From Leishmania infantum JPCM5 (taxonomy: Eukaryota; Euglenozoa; Kinetoplastea; Trypanosomatida; Trypanosomatidae): a DNA stretch of 64,000 nt. The stretch lies in assembly GCF_000002875.2 (NCBI RefSeq), contig NC_009420.2:1898951-1962950 (forward strand). Direction: 5' to 3'. The notes under the pieces were generated by a model. The model was not told the origin of the DNA, searched no databases, and saw only the letters and a list, made by a program, of their open reading frames with translations. Made by a program: the position numbers and the translations under genes. This document shows positions 1-10,155 of this stretch, piece by piece; the stretch's first letter is position 1; each line of letters starts with the position of its first letter.

Positions 1-487
1 CTGCTGTCCCGCGCTGCACTAGAAGCTTTTTCTTCGCAAAAAAGGCTGGTTACACGAGGCGTTTTGTGCTGAAGTTTATCGACACACGAGTGCTACTGCC
101 AGTTAAGACACTCAAGCAGATGGCGCACGGCGGGCATAACACACAAGCGCCGAGGAGCCGAGAGAGATGACAGCATCAAGACGTGCGTAGGTCAGAAGCG
201 GGGCGGGTAGGGGTTGTGCAGATCACCGGCTATCCTTCCTCCGAGTCAACTGAAAGGCCGCCTCTTTAGAAAGAGATCCTCTAGCCTCGAAGACACAGCA
301 TCTCGCCACCAGAAAGAGCCGCACAACTCATGATCTATTCCGTGCGGGAGGAGAAGCTACGCTGACAGCTACTTTTTTTTTCGAAAATATCTTTGATTCT
401 CCACCCTTTACGCGTCCAGTCATGTCAACTATCCGTCACACCGACAAATATGAGCGCCGAAAAGGCCAATACAGCACCGATATCTTT
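1..487. other. Intergenic, no gene seen
   Basis: Downstream of the last gene of the unit in this window. No ORF with coding character. A run of nine to ten T at about 371-380 and pyrimidine-rich sequence to 420 lead into the 1.3 kb repeat. That polarity is the reverse of the purine-rich plus strand typical of the other gaps here. Confidence 0.6.
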
Positions 488-1785
488 TCTCCTTTTATTG
501 TCCATCATCAACCTGCCCACTTCCAGCCCTCTCCCCCGAACACGCCAGCGAGACGTATGTACGCATGCGCACCCACAGCTCTCTATCCGCTGCTAAGCCG
601 CCGCTCAATTCTGGTCGACTAGGGCGAAACCGTCTGCCGCTGGCTCGGGCCACGCGTCCCGCGGGCTCTTCTCGCTCTTACTCGTCCCCTCCTAGCATAA
701 GTGCCGCGCGGCTGTCGCCACACGGACTCGGCTGCGGGCTGCATGACTTGATTCAAGCGGGCTTCGGCGAAGGGTGCTGCTCGACGGAAGACGCCGTGGC
801 GCCTGCGGGGCCGGGTAGTAAGGGGTGGTTCAGGTGCACGCCGGATGTGCTCAGGGAGGAGCCAGGCCAGCTTCCGGTCCGGGTCCTCTGAGACCCTGCA
901 CAGCCGGCCTCTGTGTCGCCTTCCGCCCTCAGTCGCTTCACGCCGCGGAGTTCCGTAATCTGGTGTGGAAGCTTTTCCCATTTCAGTCTCCATCGCAGTA
1001 TGGTTCGAGCTCGGGGCGCTGCCGCCACGCTTCCGGCACCCGTGCCCTCATATCAGCCCCCCCCCGGGTCGGATTCACGGGACGCCCCGCATGCTCTGCG
1101 CGCACACGCACCCTGGCGCCGATTCGTATGGTGCCCTTCGCGCTCTTTTCGGTCCGTCACTCTTGCTCTCCTGGCGGACGCGTGGCTTCATCGCATGCGC
1201 CGCGACAGGTCGAGCGATGCCACGAGTCTGCGACAGCACAGTCACCTCCAACTTCCCCTGAGGCCGCGCGCCATTCACAGGCGTGGGCGTTTCAAGCGGA
1301 GGGGACCCACCGACAGACATGCCCCCGCGCACAGAGAGCTCACAGCGTGTCCTTCCGACGGGCACGGGGGGGGAGGGGTGGAGGCAGCAACACACACACA
1401 CACACATACGGCGCGGAAAGGCCATGCGGCGCAACTGGCATGTTCATCATCACACCGGTGCGCGCAGCATCGTAGCGTGAAACAAGGTGCGCCTCGAGCC
1501 TCGAGCAATCCGCGACTCTCGCATCGCATACCGGACGCAGCTCCGGATCGGCCGCCCTCACCGAAAAAGCAGGCGGGTCAGAAGCGCTGGCGGGGGTGGG
1601 GGCGCCACAGCGCTAGAAGAGTCAGTGGGCGGCACACCATCTGCACGCCATCTTGTCGCTGCAGCAATCCCAAGTGCGGGCAGGTGCCCGTGGGCAGCTA
1701 GGCGAGGATAAACTCACAGCATCTCGTGATCACAACATACTTTCCCTTCTGGTGCAGGGCGGCCGCCGCCCAAGCAGCGCTTGTG
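488..1785 (+). repeat. 1.3 kb near-identical direct repeat, left copy
   Basis: This segment matches 22059-23358 in the same orientation. Reading the two side by side I see one substitution (T/C near 612, in the sequence around ctcaatYctggtcg) and one length change in a C run (9 C at about 1057 against 11 C in the other copy). A (CA)8 tract inside has the same length in both. Homology starts at tctccttttattg and fades at about 1774-1785. The segment is GC-rich with many CpG. ORFs inside it mostly lack ATG starts, and the C-run indel shifts their frame between copies, so it is probably not protein coding. It overlaps or abuts a SIDER2-like element on its right side. I do not recognise the family. 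Confidence 0.95.
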
Positions 1786-1789
1786 GCGG

Positions 1790-2412
1790 CCACGGGTAGT
1801 GAATACTTGATGACGGGAGGGCGCCTGAGTGTGGTATCCAAGGGTAGAGAAACCTATTCTGTGGAGCGGAGCTAAGCAGCAACAGTGTCGCATATAAATG
1901 CGGAGTCAAGTCTAGTGGCGACAGGGTCAAGCGCCGAAGACGTGCAAAGTACAGAGCAATGTATCGCTGCTGCCGCCGGCCGCCAGGCACTGGATGGCGT
2001 TGCATCGGAGAGATCTGTGGCAGGGAGTGCGTCTGCGCTGCGCGCATAACACGCATACTGCCCACCGAGTCGGAACGTATCTCACACCCGGTTCCTGACT
2101 ACCTAGTGGTGTGGGGAGCCTCAGTGCGCCTCCTCGAGAGGGGGGCCGCGCGCCACGTTGCGACCGGCACGAGGGGAACAGCTGTGAGGCGACCTGCGGA
2201 GTGGATGGGCAGAGTTCGAGGCAGGGGGCCGCGCCCACATAACCAGCTCAGCGCACTGCTGCAGCACGTTTATGTTTAGCGCTGATTCGCACCACGCGAA
2301 TGGGGTGGGGGAAGGCATGTCACGGGGGGCCGGTGGACGGTAGATTGACATGTAAGCTAGCACTGCGTGGCAGAGAATGGGCACGTTGAGCATGAAAAAA
2401 AAAGGGAAAAAA
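1790..2412 (+). mobile_element. Degenerate SIDER2-like retroposon (copy A)
   Basis: About 0.6 kb of GC-rich sequence ends in an A-rich tail at about 2394-2412. Blocks are shared with the reverse complement of 32330-32900: a gaacgtatctcac block at 2073-2088, a ggcgacctgcg block at 2188-2199, a tagcgctg-ttcgcacca block at 2277-2294, and tggcagaga followed by gcacgttga at 2368-2386. The last block also occurs at 16047-16065. Short length, heavy divergence, A-rich 3' end and intergenic position fit the SIDER2 elements of Leishmania, which are extinct, truncated relatives of the ingi/L1Tc retroposons. The family name is inferred from these properties. The left boundary is approximate. Confidence 0.65.
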
Positions 2413-2490
2413 GCGCGTGTGGCCCGCAGAGAGCAACTAGAGCGCTCTCCAGGAGGCCACCGATTCCTCATTCCACATCCCTGCACCTCT

Positions 2491-3618
2491 TCATGGCTGG
2501 GCGATGATAGACGCTATGTCGTAGTACGGGGCGCTCGCCGTGGGCGCCTGCACACCCTTTTCTGTGATGATGCCGCCAGTGATCAGTTCACCTGGCGTGA
2601 TGTCGAAGACGGGGTTCCAGACGGACAGGTGTGGTCCATCCGCCACAACGCGCTGCTTTGTCACCATGTTCGTTGTGATTTCCGTCGGCTCGCGCTCCTC
2701 GATCTCGACACGGTTGCCGCTCGCGGTCTTCGCGTCCAGCGTCGTCGAAGGAGCGGCTACGTAGAGTTTCACCCCGTGAAACTTGGCCGACACCGCTAAG
2801 TTGTAAGTGCCGATCTTGTTCGCCGTGTCACCGTTCTGGCAAATGCGGTCGGCACCAACGACGACGGCGTCGATCTTGCGATTCAGCATGAGTGACGAGG
2901 CCGCGCCGTCGCAGATGAGCGTGCACGGGATGCCCTCCTGCACACACTCGTACACCGTGAGTCGAGCACCCTGGTTCCACGGCCGAGTCTCACACGCGTA
3001 CACCCTCTCGAGTTTGCCGTCGTAGAAGAGTTGGCGCACGACGCCGAGTGCCGTGCCGTAGCGTGACGTCGCGAGGGCGCCTGTGTTACAGATGGTGAGA
3101 ATGCTCACCTTGTCGCGGCCTTCGGCCTTGGCAACGGCTAAAATATGCGCTGCGCCGTGCCGCATAATGCCCTCGTTGAAGGCCACATCCTTTGTGTACA
3201 CCGCCTCCGCCAGCTCTACACAGGCCTGCGCCACCTCGGCAGCGGCCTTGGTCGGGTCAAGCTTTTCCACCTGCTCCTTAAGGTCGCGTAGACAGTTGAA
3301 GAGGTTCACGGCGGTCGGCCTGCTAGTCATCACGAAGTCACAGCTCGACAGGAAGAAGGCCTGCACCTCACTACCACTCTTGAGCTCGCCGTTGGCAACT
3401 TTTCTCTGTGTCGCCACGGCAATGCCGAGAGCTGCACTGACAGCGATCGCCGGAGCGCCACGGACGCGCATCTCGTTGATGGCCGACCAAATATCCTCCA
3501 CGGTGAGAACATCGTCGAATACGGTCTCGAGAGGCAGCTTGCGCTGATCCAGCAGTCGCAATGAGCCAGGCGTGTACTTGATCGACTCCAGCGTGGCGTG
3601 ATGCGGTTTGGACATCAT
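2491..3618 (-). CDS. mtnA: Methylthioribose-1-phosphate isomerase
   Basis: This 375-residue protein belongs to the MtnA / eIF2B-alpha-beta-delta superfamily. MtnA converts 5-methylthioribose-1-phosphate to the 1-ribulose form in methionine salvage. The enzyme signatures are present: VRGAPAI at residues 52-58, ICNTGALAT with the catalytic cysteine at about 177, and VVGADRI followed by [11 protein letters not shown] with the catalytic aspartate at about 257. The related eIF2B regulatory subunits lack these, so the gene should encode the enzyme rather than eIF2B-alpha, a label such genes often receive. Translation probably starts at one of two adjacent ATGs (3618 or 3615). The open frame continues upstream only to non-ATG codons. 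It is the last gene of the unit in this window, followed by the SIDER2-like element and the repeat. Confidence 0.95.
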   Translation of the reverse strand: MMSKPHHATLESIKYTPGSLRLLDQRKLPLETVFDDVLTVEDIWSAINEMRVRGAPAIAVSAALGIAVATQRKVANGELKSGSEVQAFFLSSCDFVMTSRPTAVNLFNCLRDLKEQVEKLDPTKAAAEVAQACVELAEAVYTKDVAFNEGIMRHGAAHILAVAKAEGRDKVSILTICNTGALATSRYGTALGVVRQLFYDGKLERVYACETRPWNQGARLTVYECVQEGIPCTLICDGAASSLMLNRKIDAVVVGADRICQNGDTANKIGTYNLAVSAKFHGVKLYVAAPSTTLDAKTASGNRVEIEEREPTEITTNMVTKQRVVADGPHLSVWNPVFDITPGELITGGIITEKGVQAPTASAPYYDIASIIAQP

Positions 3619-4271
3619 GACAGTCGATAGCGCCAAGAGGGACGGATTGAGAGGAGTGATGATGGTGGTGGTGGTGGGGGGGGGGGCACAGGCAGAGAGA
3701 GAGAGAGTAACTCTTCTGAAGAGGTGGCGGGGTGAGTATTCAAGAGCGATTTCTTATTCTGTATGGGTAGGTGTCTTTGCGCGCTTCTGTGAGTTTTGCA
3801 TGTGCGGCGCTTGCCTTGTGGTTGAGTAGGATTGTGAGGAGGAGAGGTCTGTGTTAGCGCGGGACGTCGGTTGATGACAGAACGCGAAACGCCGAAATGA
3901 AGAGAGGAGAGACACAAAGAAGTGGAAAGAAAATGGGCAACGGCGTCGCGCACGGGAGGCAGGGTGCATCTACTGGGAGTCCCTCCATCCCCACCCCAAC
4001 CCTGAAAAAAAAAACGCATGTACAGAGTACCGCGCTTCTCATGCTCCAAACTGATTCAACGTACTCGCGGTTGGAATGACGAGGCATTCGAGACACGAGC
4101 TTTTTTTTGCTCTCTTGCTTCCTTCTTCGCGTTCGGTGGCACGGTTTGCCGTGCGAGCGTAGAAGCACCGCAACAGTGAGAGAGAGAAAAAAACGACTGC
4201 TCACATGATAGATAGGCCTCTATAGCTGAGTGGGGTCCTGGAGAACAAAACACCGGAGCTTGAAACAACAG
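3619..4271. other. Intergenic, no gene seen
   Basis: Holds the mtnA 5' region and the 3' region of the upstream small membrane-protein gene. There is a GGT/G-rich tract at 3660-3690 and a GA repeat at 3694-3708, which read as a long C/T tract in the transcript. Confidence 0.6.
3716..3732 (-). promoter_or_regulatory. Candidate trans-splice acceptor for mtnA
   Basis: On the minus strand a C/T-rich stretch ends in cAG at 3717-3716. No other AG occurs between here and the start codon, so the spliced 5' UTR would be about 98 nt and itself very C/T-rich. Confidence 0.5.
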
Positions 4272-4736
4272 CTACGCGGTATCGATTCGCATAAATGTTT
4301 CTTTTTTTTTTAACGTTTTCATCATTTTCCCGGGCCGCCTCCTGCGGGTGGATGCCAGCCCAACCTTTGCACCCAATGCACGCGAGAGGGGCGATCTCGT
4401 GCAAAAAGTACGGGAGCGCGGCTTCCTCCGCTTCATTGCCGCGTACTGCAGCATCACCGTGATCATCGCCACAAAGGCGATCTTTTTCGGCCAGTGCGAA
4501 GGCCAAAATTTGAGGCCCCGGTCGCTGATGAATACAGGAGCTGCGATGAAGCCGTGCGCAGCGAGCACACTCGTGCGCTGGCGCGCCCGCCCACAGAGGA
4601 AGAGAGTGCTTTTGGCAGAGATGATGCTGGCCACCATGCTGACTAGCGCAAACGTGCGCAAGTAGCCCTTGCAAAACATTACCCACGTGGCGATGGACAG
4701 CATCACACTCGAAGCGGTGCAGACGCCAAAACCCAT
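4272..4736 (-). CDS. Small multi-span membrane protein, hypothetical
   Basis: The start chosen is the ATG at 4736, giving 154 residues. From here the codons are typical of coding sequence in this window. An in-frame ATG at 5276 would add a low-complexity stretch with His-Thr repeats that I judge non-coding. The protein has about three hydrophobic segments: residues 5-25 (start MGFGVCTASSVMLS), about 25-50, and a third around 80-100 (KIAFVAMITVMLQYAAM). A very basic tail follows (RRKPRSR, TRRRRPGK, KTLKKKE). It is probably an integral membrane protein of an internal membrane with its basic C-terminus in the cytosol or matrix. I do not recognise the family. The last 20 residues could include read-through of degenerate sequence. 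Confidence 0.7.
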   Translation of the reverse strand: MGFGVCTASSVMLSIATWVMFCKGYLRTFALVSMVASIISAKSTLFLCGRARQRTSVLAAHGFIAAPVFISDRGLKFWPSHWPKKIAFVAMITVMLQYAAMKRRKPRSRTFCTRSPLSRALGAKVGLASTRRRRPGKMMKTLKKKETFMRIDTA

Positions 4737-5779
4737 GACGCGTTCATTGAAGGAAAAGGGCGGGCATAGCAAGGTGCTCTCGCCCTCCTGCTTCCCGCTA
4801 ACGCTTGGGGGTGGGTATGGGGAACGTGCCCGAGCATGGGAGTAATGTACAGTTTTCTCAAGAGAGTTTAGCTTGATGAATGACGACAGAAGCTTGCGTG
4901 CTGGTGTCACGATGATGCCAGGAGACGGTGCCGAGACACGGACAGGGAAGAGAGAATAATGATTTAGGGGCGGTAGGGATGGAACAGGAAAAGCGACAAG
5001 CAAAAACGGACACAATATGCCACAGCTTCCCTTTTCTCGGCTTGCTGTCGTCCCAGACGACCGCCTAATGAACGTCCGGCAGCTGACGATCAAAAACGAC
5101 CACACAGACACGTGCCCGACATACAGCAGCGAAGAAGACACACAACAACCGTGGATGCGAAATCGATCTTTCCCATAAAGAAGACGAGTACGAAAGGCGA
5201 GACAGATGTGTGTGTGTGTGTGTGGGTGTGGGTGTGGAAGCTCAGACGTGCAGTCGCATGGGCCGGGGAAAGCCATGACAGCAAGCGAGAGGAGTAATCA
5301 AGTCGCCGCGTCCCCACGACTATAGAGCACGAACGACAACGCCACAGTACTCAGCAACATCAAGTCTTCGCTTAATGAGACAGTGACCATGACGGCACAT
5401 TGGATGTGTGCAGGAAGGCGTGAAACAAAAGGCGTCCCTCTCTTCTTACACATGATGGGATGCTGACGTTAAGAATGAGAAGCAGCGAGAGCAGGGCCTC
5501 AGCAACAATATATATATATATGGCTTTTCCCTTGCAAACCCCAAGAGCGGCAAACATGAATGCGTACGTGTCTGCGGCGTTAGCCAGGTGATGCGCGCGG
5601 GAGAAGTGTGTGTGGAGGGGAATACCTTAAGAACGAGAGAGGCGAACGCATATAAAACTCATCCAAGTACCGGAGAGTGTTTTCGGCGCCTGCGGGCTCT
5701 GACGGCTCCGCCGTCCCAATTTGCGTCGGGAACCTCCTCCCTCGTCTCCGTCATCGTCCTCATGGCAGAGACTTGCACG
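4737..5779. other. Intergenic, no gene seen
   Basis: Contains a TG-rich microsatellite (5207-5237) and a short TA repeat at about 5509-5521. The ATG at 5276 opens a frame into the downstream gene, but its product is low complexity. Confidence 0.6.
5207..5237. repeat. TG/GGGTG microsatellite
   Basis: About nine TG units followed by interrupted gggtg units. Confidence 0.85.
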
Positions 5780-6607
5780 TCACCTGAGAGGTTTCCGCTT
5801 AGCCGATGCCGCCATCTCTTTCTCTCGCTCCGGAATTGTCAGGAGGAGGTTCTTTGTCACCTCCATGATGTGTTTGAAGCGGTCTGGCCCGAGAAGGATG
5901 CCTCCCCACCACCGCGTCACGACCACGACGTAGCCGTCGACCTGCAGATGGTCTAGCAGAAACATCATTTTGATGGATGCGCCACTCTCTCCGTCGTCAT
6001 CACTGTCTTTCTGCAGGACGCCATTCGTATCAGTGAATCGGTACGCGTAGATTGCCGGGTGCGCCGCGCAAGCAATACTCTTGACGGAGCGTAGATGCCC
6101 AACTACCTCCCGCACCTCATCCATCGAGTGAACACGTGCCATGTGCGCCACGAAACGTGAGCGACGGTCCACAATCGCCTCGCCTGACCAGATAGCGATA
6201 CCCGTCTCTCGCCGGTGCTCCTCCTTCTGCTGGAGTTCACTCATCTCTTCCACCGCCTCGTCCTGGCGCGTTTTCTCCGCCTTTTCCTTCACGTCCTTCA
6301 GCTCCTCCGCCACGCTCTGGGCCAAGGGAATGAGAAGCGCCAGCATTGGAATACCCAGTGGGAGCTCATCGCGCATACGTCGGTTTACTTCCTGAGAGAA
6401 AGCGCTGGTCAGCTGCGCGTTCGGGCTAGAGAGAAGGTAGAGTTGCGGGTAGCTTGCATCCGGGTACCCATGTGGCGGGAGCGTCACCTGCAGCTCAAAG
6501 TGGAACGGCAAATGTACAATGACCGAGTCTGGCGTACCCTCGTAGCGCTTGCACTCATCGCTAAACATGCTCAAGATCATGTCGATCTCCTCCTCATGGA
6601 CGGACAT
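5780..6607 (-). CDS. RWD + UPF0029 protein (IMPACT/YIH1-like)
   Basis: This 275-residue protein has the two-domain build of the IMPACT/YIH1 family, which binds GCN1 and thereby restrains the eIF2-alpha kinase GCN2. Residues 1-110 form an RWD domain, with the acidic helix start (VHEEEIDMI) and the YPDASYP turn motif at 49-54. A charged linker at 100-135 follows. Residues 138-255 form the UPF0029 domain, with RSRFVAH at 149-155, the acidic SDDDGESGA loop at 202-210, and VTRWWGGILLGPDRF at 230-244. The ATG at 6607 is preceded by a good splice acceptor. Trypanosomatids have several eIF2-alpha kinases including a GCN2-like one, so a role in tuning starvation responses is plausible but inferred. 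Confidence 0.92.
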   Translation of the reverse strand: MSVHEEEIDMILSMFSDECKRYEGTPDSVIVHLPFHFELQVTLPPHGYPDASYPQLYLLSSPNAQLTSAFSQEVNRRMRDELPLGIPMLALLIPLAQSVAEELKDVKEKAEKTRQDEAVEEMSELQQKEEHRRETGIAIWSGEAIVDRRSRFVAHMARVHSMDEVREVVGHLRSVKSIACAAHPAIYAYRFTDTNGVLQKDSDDDGESGASIKMMFLLDHLQVDGYVVVVTRWWGGILLGPDRFKHIMEVTKNLLLTIPEREKEMAASAKRKPLR

Positions 6608-7221
6608 TGTCAGCGCTGTATCTCACCCTTTGTGGAGCTTTCCGCGTGTGCTTCCATTCTATGTTCCCTTCAACTGTGGTGAAAGAGGAAGCGAGCGAGT
6701 GAGAGTGGGCGAGCAAAAGGCAGAATTGCACCCGTGCGAGCGGTCAACATCAGAGGGATATCACCCAGTCCGCATGTATGCAGATGCCCGATATGGACAT
6801 CCGCAGATGACGAGCAAGAACAGGAGAAGCCAAACACACAACGGAAGAGAAACAGGTGTTGCCCAGGAAAAGATAGAGACGGCCGACGTGCGGGGGCGTG
6901 TAGAAACACAAAATGGACGAGTGGCGAATAGGCCCACGGTGGGGAGGTGCTGCTTCGCGGTAGGCAGGCGAGCGCGCCATCGAGCGGCAATCAAGTTGGT
7001 GCCACGTGATCTGTCCATCGACACCGTTGCACGGATCGCTGTTTGTGAGAATTTTTTCCGTTGGCTCTCTTCCTTAGCGCTGCATGGCTTGATGCAATGA
7101 CGTCAGCAAACATCAATAAAGGCGGCGAGGTCGATGCAAAGGTGGGAGGGCAAAGTACCAGAAAAGGCACAGCCGTGTCCAGACGCGCACCACGCTTAGG
7201 TGTCAGACGTCGAGATGTCAC
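6608..7221. other. Intergenic, no gene seen
   Basis: 5' region of the IMPACT-like gene and 3' region of the dioxygenase gene. No further coding signal. Confidence 0.6.
6674..6712 (-). promoter_or_regulatory. Candidate trans-splice acceptor for IMPACT-like gene
   Basis: On the minus strand, C/T-rich sequence (6712-6680) ends in ccacAG at 6675-6674, the first AG after the tract, 67 nt before the ATG. Confidence 0.6.
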
Positions 7222-9369
7222 TCACGTGTCCGTCGAACTCTTCCTTTTCGCACTCTCCACCTCGTCCAGCAGATCGTCCACCTTGCTCTCCAGCTGAAGC
7301 ACCGAGGAGGATAGGTGGTTCAAGATGGTGGCCGTCTCCGTCTGAAAGGTCGTCTGCGCAGGAATCGAGAGCGCTACGAGCTGCTTGAGCTCCTCCACGT
7401 TGTTGCGGAGATCCTCCTGTTTTGCCCTCATCTCGTATATCGCCTCTCGCAACTCTGTATCAAAGGCGACGGCGCCTGGCGGGGCACACGCAGAAAAGGA
7501 ACTCTCGACACGCTTCTGAGGCGATGGGGTAGCGCTCCCGTCGCTTAATTCTCGACTTCCAGAGCTACCTCCGGTGGATAGTCCGGCAGACCGCTGCTGC
7601 TGTGAAAGCTGCGGCGCCGGCGTGAACAGCTCACTTGGAACCGGCAGATGGTTATATAGATACCAAGCCCGCTTCATCGCGTACTCGGCACGCGCCGGCT
7701 GGTGGCTGCAGCGCGTCATCAAATTTCGCGTTGTGATGCTCGCCCGATACGTCCGCGAGATCGACTGCACATCCGGGTCACGCAGGAAGCGGCGGTTCAC
7801 AACCTCGCCCGCAACATCCGGCGTCAGCACTTCTTCGGCTTTGTCGGAGATGCCGTGAGGGTAGTGGTAGTAGCCCTCCCCAGAGAAGATGAGCAGCGAC
7901 CGCGGCTCCATCACCACACTCTGCAGCGGCACTCGTCTCCCGATGTCGCCCTCGCCAAACTTGAACGTGTCGTTGTAGTGGTCCATCGGGTGGTTCTCGT
8001 AAAGCGGCTGCTTTGGGTAGAAGCTCATGAGGCACGACGAGGCTAACGAGAGCACAGTCACCATGGGCACGTAGATGGGGCCGTCACAGTGGGGTCCGAT
8101 GCCATCGCCTTGGTGGTACTCATGTATACGCACGCTGTTAGGGAATGTGGTTGGGGTGAAGAGTCCATCGTAGACCTGCATGTCGATGAGCTCCTGCACC
8201 CATGGCGGCATATTCGCATCGCTCACGAAGCTCTTTTGACAGCTCTCGCACATTGTGCAGCCCCACTCCTGGCAAGTACGCTTGGTCAGCTTCGACTTGA
8301 GCTCCTCCGGGGTCCCCTGAATGAAGGTGAGAATTTGCGCCTCCTCGGCGGCCGAGATGTAGTCAGGAATATAGTAGATGCCCGGAATGTTGCCCGTAGC
8401 ATATTGCTCCAGATCGAGGTGAATCAAAGAAGGTTTGCTGGCAGAGCCGGCGAGATGGCGCGCCGCTGGCGGCTCCCGGGTTGCCTCGGCACGCTGCACG
8501 TGCGACTCCACCCGGAGACGCCCTGGGAACACCTGCGCAAACACGCTTTGCAGCTCCGCGTTCGGCGCAAATGGCCTCGCGGCGGTTGAAGGATCCCACG
8601 GGGAGAGTTTTGCCGCATTAAACTGACCGCTCGTCTTTTCACCTGGTCCGCCAAGCGCACCTTCGTTGCCGAGGCTTTCCGGCGACAGGGCGGCGGCGGC
8701 ACCCTCGACCGCAGCATCGCTGCAGCTCCGCTGAGAGGGAAGCAGCGCGGGGGCGTCTTTATTACGATTGCTCCGGCGCCATACCCCAACCAGAGAGAAG
8801 GTGGTGTAGTCGGATGACTTTGCCGTCACCCGCTTCACCATCCCCGTAATGTCGAACGTGAGGCCATACTGGGGCACCACCGTGTTTGTCGGCTGGTAGC
8901 TGTAGCTCTCCAGTTGGCAGGTGAAGGCGGTGCCGGTGGCCCCGGCGTCGAGCACTTGCAGCTTGCCGATGCCGTAGCCGAGCCCGTTGGCTGGGCGATA
9001 GTACACAAAGCCATCGTGATCGACAAAGAGTTCACCCTGCAAATCGTCGGTCATCACCAGCCACGGGCCGTAGATGTCGCGCGCGAACTCTACCGCAACG
9101 GCGCTCTCTGTCACAATGTCGTTTGCCAAGTCAGACGGGTCGGCCGCGTCCGTGAACTCGGTGGTGTTGAAGTTAGGAGTGGAGTGGTGGAATCCCTTCG
9201 CCTTCATCTCCGCACCGATCCCGCTTGTGGCACTCGCAAATTGGGCGTAGGACGATGAGGTGTTTGTGATGATGGACCGGCGTTGCTGTGGCTGTCTCTC
9301 AAAACCGTCTGTTGCGCGCAGGCGAGAGATACAATGTCGCCGCCGCTGTACCAATCGAAAGGGGCGCAT
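7222..9369 (-). CDS. ALKBH6-like 2-oxoglutarate/Fe(II) dioxygenase
   Basis: This 715-residue protein starts at the ATG at 9369; upstream frame positions lack an ATG. The N-terminus is rich in Arg, Ser and Gln (MRPFRLVQRRR) and could target mitochondria. A beta-rich region at about 65-185 is unassigned. Residues 325-555 are an AlkB-type domain closest to ALKBH6. It has PPWVQEL, then the iron ligands PHCDGP (His427, Asp429), a second histidine in YYHYPHGI (about 505), and the RASITTR motif (Arg542, Arg548) that binds 2-oxoglutarate. An insertion at about 366-377 carries four cysteines spaced C-x4-C-x2-C-x2-C. The C-terminus (645-710) is predicted coiled coil. The substrate is unknown; human ALKBH6 has been linked to DNA repair and tRNA contacts. 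All catalytic residues are present, so it should be active. Confidence 0.9.
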   Translation of the reverse strand: MRPFRLVQRRRHCISRLRATDGFERQPQQRRSIITNTSSSYAQFASATSGIGAEMKAKGFHHSTPNFNTTEFTDAADPSDLANDIVTESAVAVEFARDIYGPWLVMTDDLQGELFVDHDGFVYYRPANGLGYGIGKLQVLDAGATGTAFTCQLESYSYQPTNTVVPQYGLTFDITGMVKRVTAKSSDYTTFSLVGVWRRSNRNKDAPALLPSQRSCSDAAVEGAAAALSPESLGNEGALGGPGEKTSGQFNAAKLSPWDPSTAARPFAPNAELQSVFAQVFPGRLRVESHVQRAEATREPPAARHLAGSASKPSLIHLDLEQYATGNIPGIYYIPDYISAAEEAQILTFIQGTPEELKSKLTKRTCQEWGCTMCESCQKSFVSDANMPPWVQELIDMQVYDGLFTPTTFPNSVRIHEYHQGDGIGPHCDGPIYVPMVTVLSLASSCLMSFYPKQPLYENHPMDHYNDTFKFGEGDIGRRVPLQSVVMEPRSLLIFSGEGYYHYPHGISDKAEEVLTPDVAGEVVNRRFLRDPDVQSISRTYRASITTRNLMTRCSHQPARAEYAMKRAWYLYNHLPVPSELFTPAPQLSQQQRSAGLSTGGSSGSRELSDGSATPSPQKRVESSFSACAPPGAVAFDTELREAIYEMRAKQEDLRNNVEELKQLVALSIPAQTTFQTETATILNHLSSSVLQLESKVDDLLDEVESAKRKSSTDT

Positions 9370-9377
9370 TTTCTCTG

Positions 9378-9396
9378 GTGTGTGTGTGTGTGTGTG
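9378..9396. repeat. (GT)n microsatellite in predicted 5' UTR
   Basis: About nine GT units lie between the predicted splice acceptor and the start codon of the dioxygenase gene, so they read as CA repeats in its 5' UTR. Confidence 0.9.
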
Positions 9397-9433
9397 CAAG
9401 GGCGTACAAATGCAGTGCGAAACCTCCGCAGCC

Positions 9434-9465
9434 CTCAACGGCAAAAAAAAAATGAAAAATAAACG
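9434..9465 (-). promoter_or_regulatory. Candidate trans-splice acceptor for ALKBH6-like gene
   Basis: A minus-strand T-rich tract (9465-9442) is followed by the first AG at 9435-9434. It predicts a 5' UTR of about 64 nt and excludes the upstream part of the open frame from the protein. Confidence 0.6.
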
Positions 9466-10134
9466 TCAAGTGCGTAGTATCGCGGAGCTACCGAGGCTCC
9501 TCTTCCCGTGCCAGTTTGCAGGAGTCGGCGACGAGGCGTGAAAACTACTTCACCCCCGCGCCAGAGACACGCAGAACCCTCGACGTGCTGTTCGTCGGTG
9601 GAGGAGACAAGCTAGCACACACACACGCACACAAGAAAGCAAAAGATTGTGTGATGCCTTTAACTTTGTTCGACACTTTAACGCTCGCTACAGCTTCGGT
9701 TGCGTGCTCTCGGTTTAGCTTTTACTCGATCCGGCAGGTGTACTGCCCCACAGAGCACCACCAAAAACGCCGAACACAGAGCACAAGGGAGAGAGAGAAG
9801 ACATGTGAGAAGTGGCACCAGACGGGGTGTGGTCGTACACAAAAAACGTCATATGGAGGGGTGATAACGGCTTCAGCATGCCCGTCGGGAAAGCGTTTGA
9901 GAGTGCGAGCCAGGAATGTGTGGACAGCAACCAAGGAAGTGCGAAGGCAGCGAGCGGAGGGAACAGGGTCGCACGTAGTGCCCCCAAAACACCTTCTTGT
10001 TTGCTTTGAAAAGTGCCAATTCACGCCTCACTACCAGTGCGTGACAGGAGGTCACCGAGCGAAGGATAGGTGCCGCCGCAGAGCGTCCGGCGGCGATACT
10101 TGTATTTGTAAAACGAGCTCGACGAAGAGTTTGG

Positions 10135-10155
10135 CACACACACACACACACACAC
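10135..10155. repeat. (CA)n microsatellite
   Basis: About ten CA units in the intergenic region. Confidence 0.9.

Noticed and set aside
825..1701. Long ORFs inside the 1.3 kb repeat on both strands
   Set aside because: Several lack an ATG start, composition is biased, and the 2-nt C-run difference shifts the frame between the copies.
4737..5276. N-terminal extension of the small membrane protein to the ATG at 5276
   Set aside because: His/Thr repeats from a TG tract and low-complexity sequence; coding character begins only at 4736.
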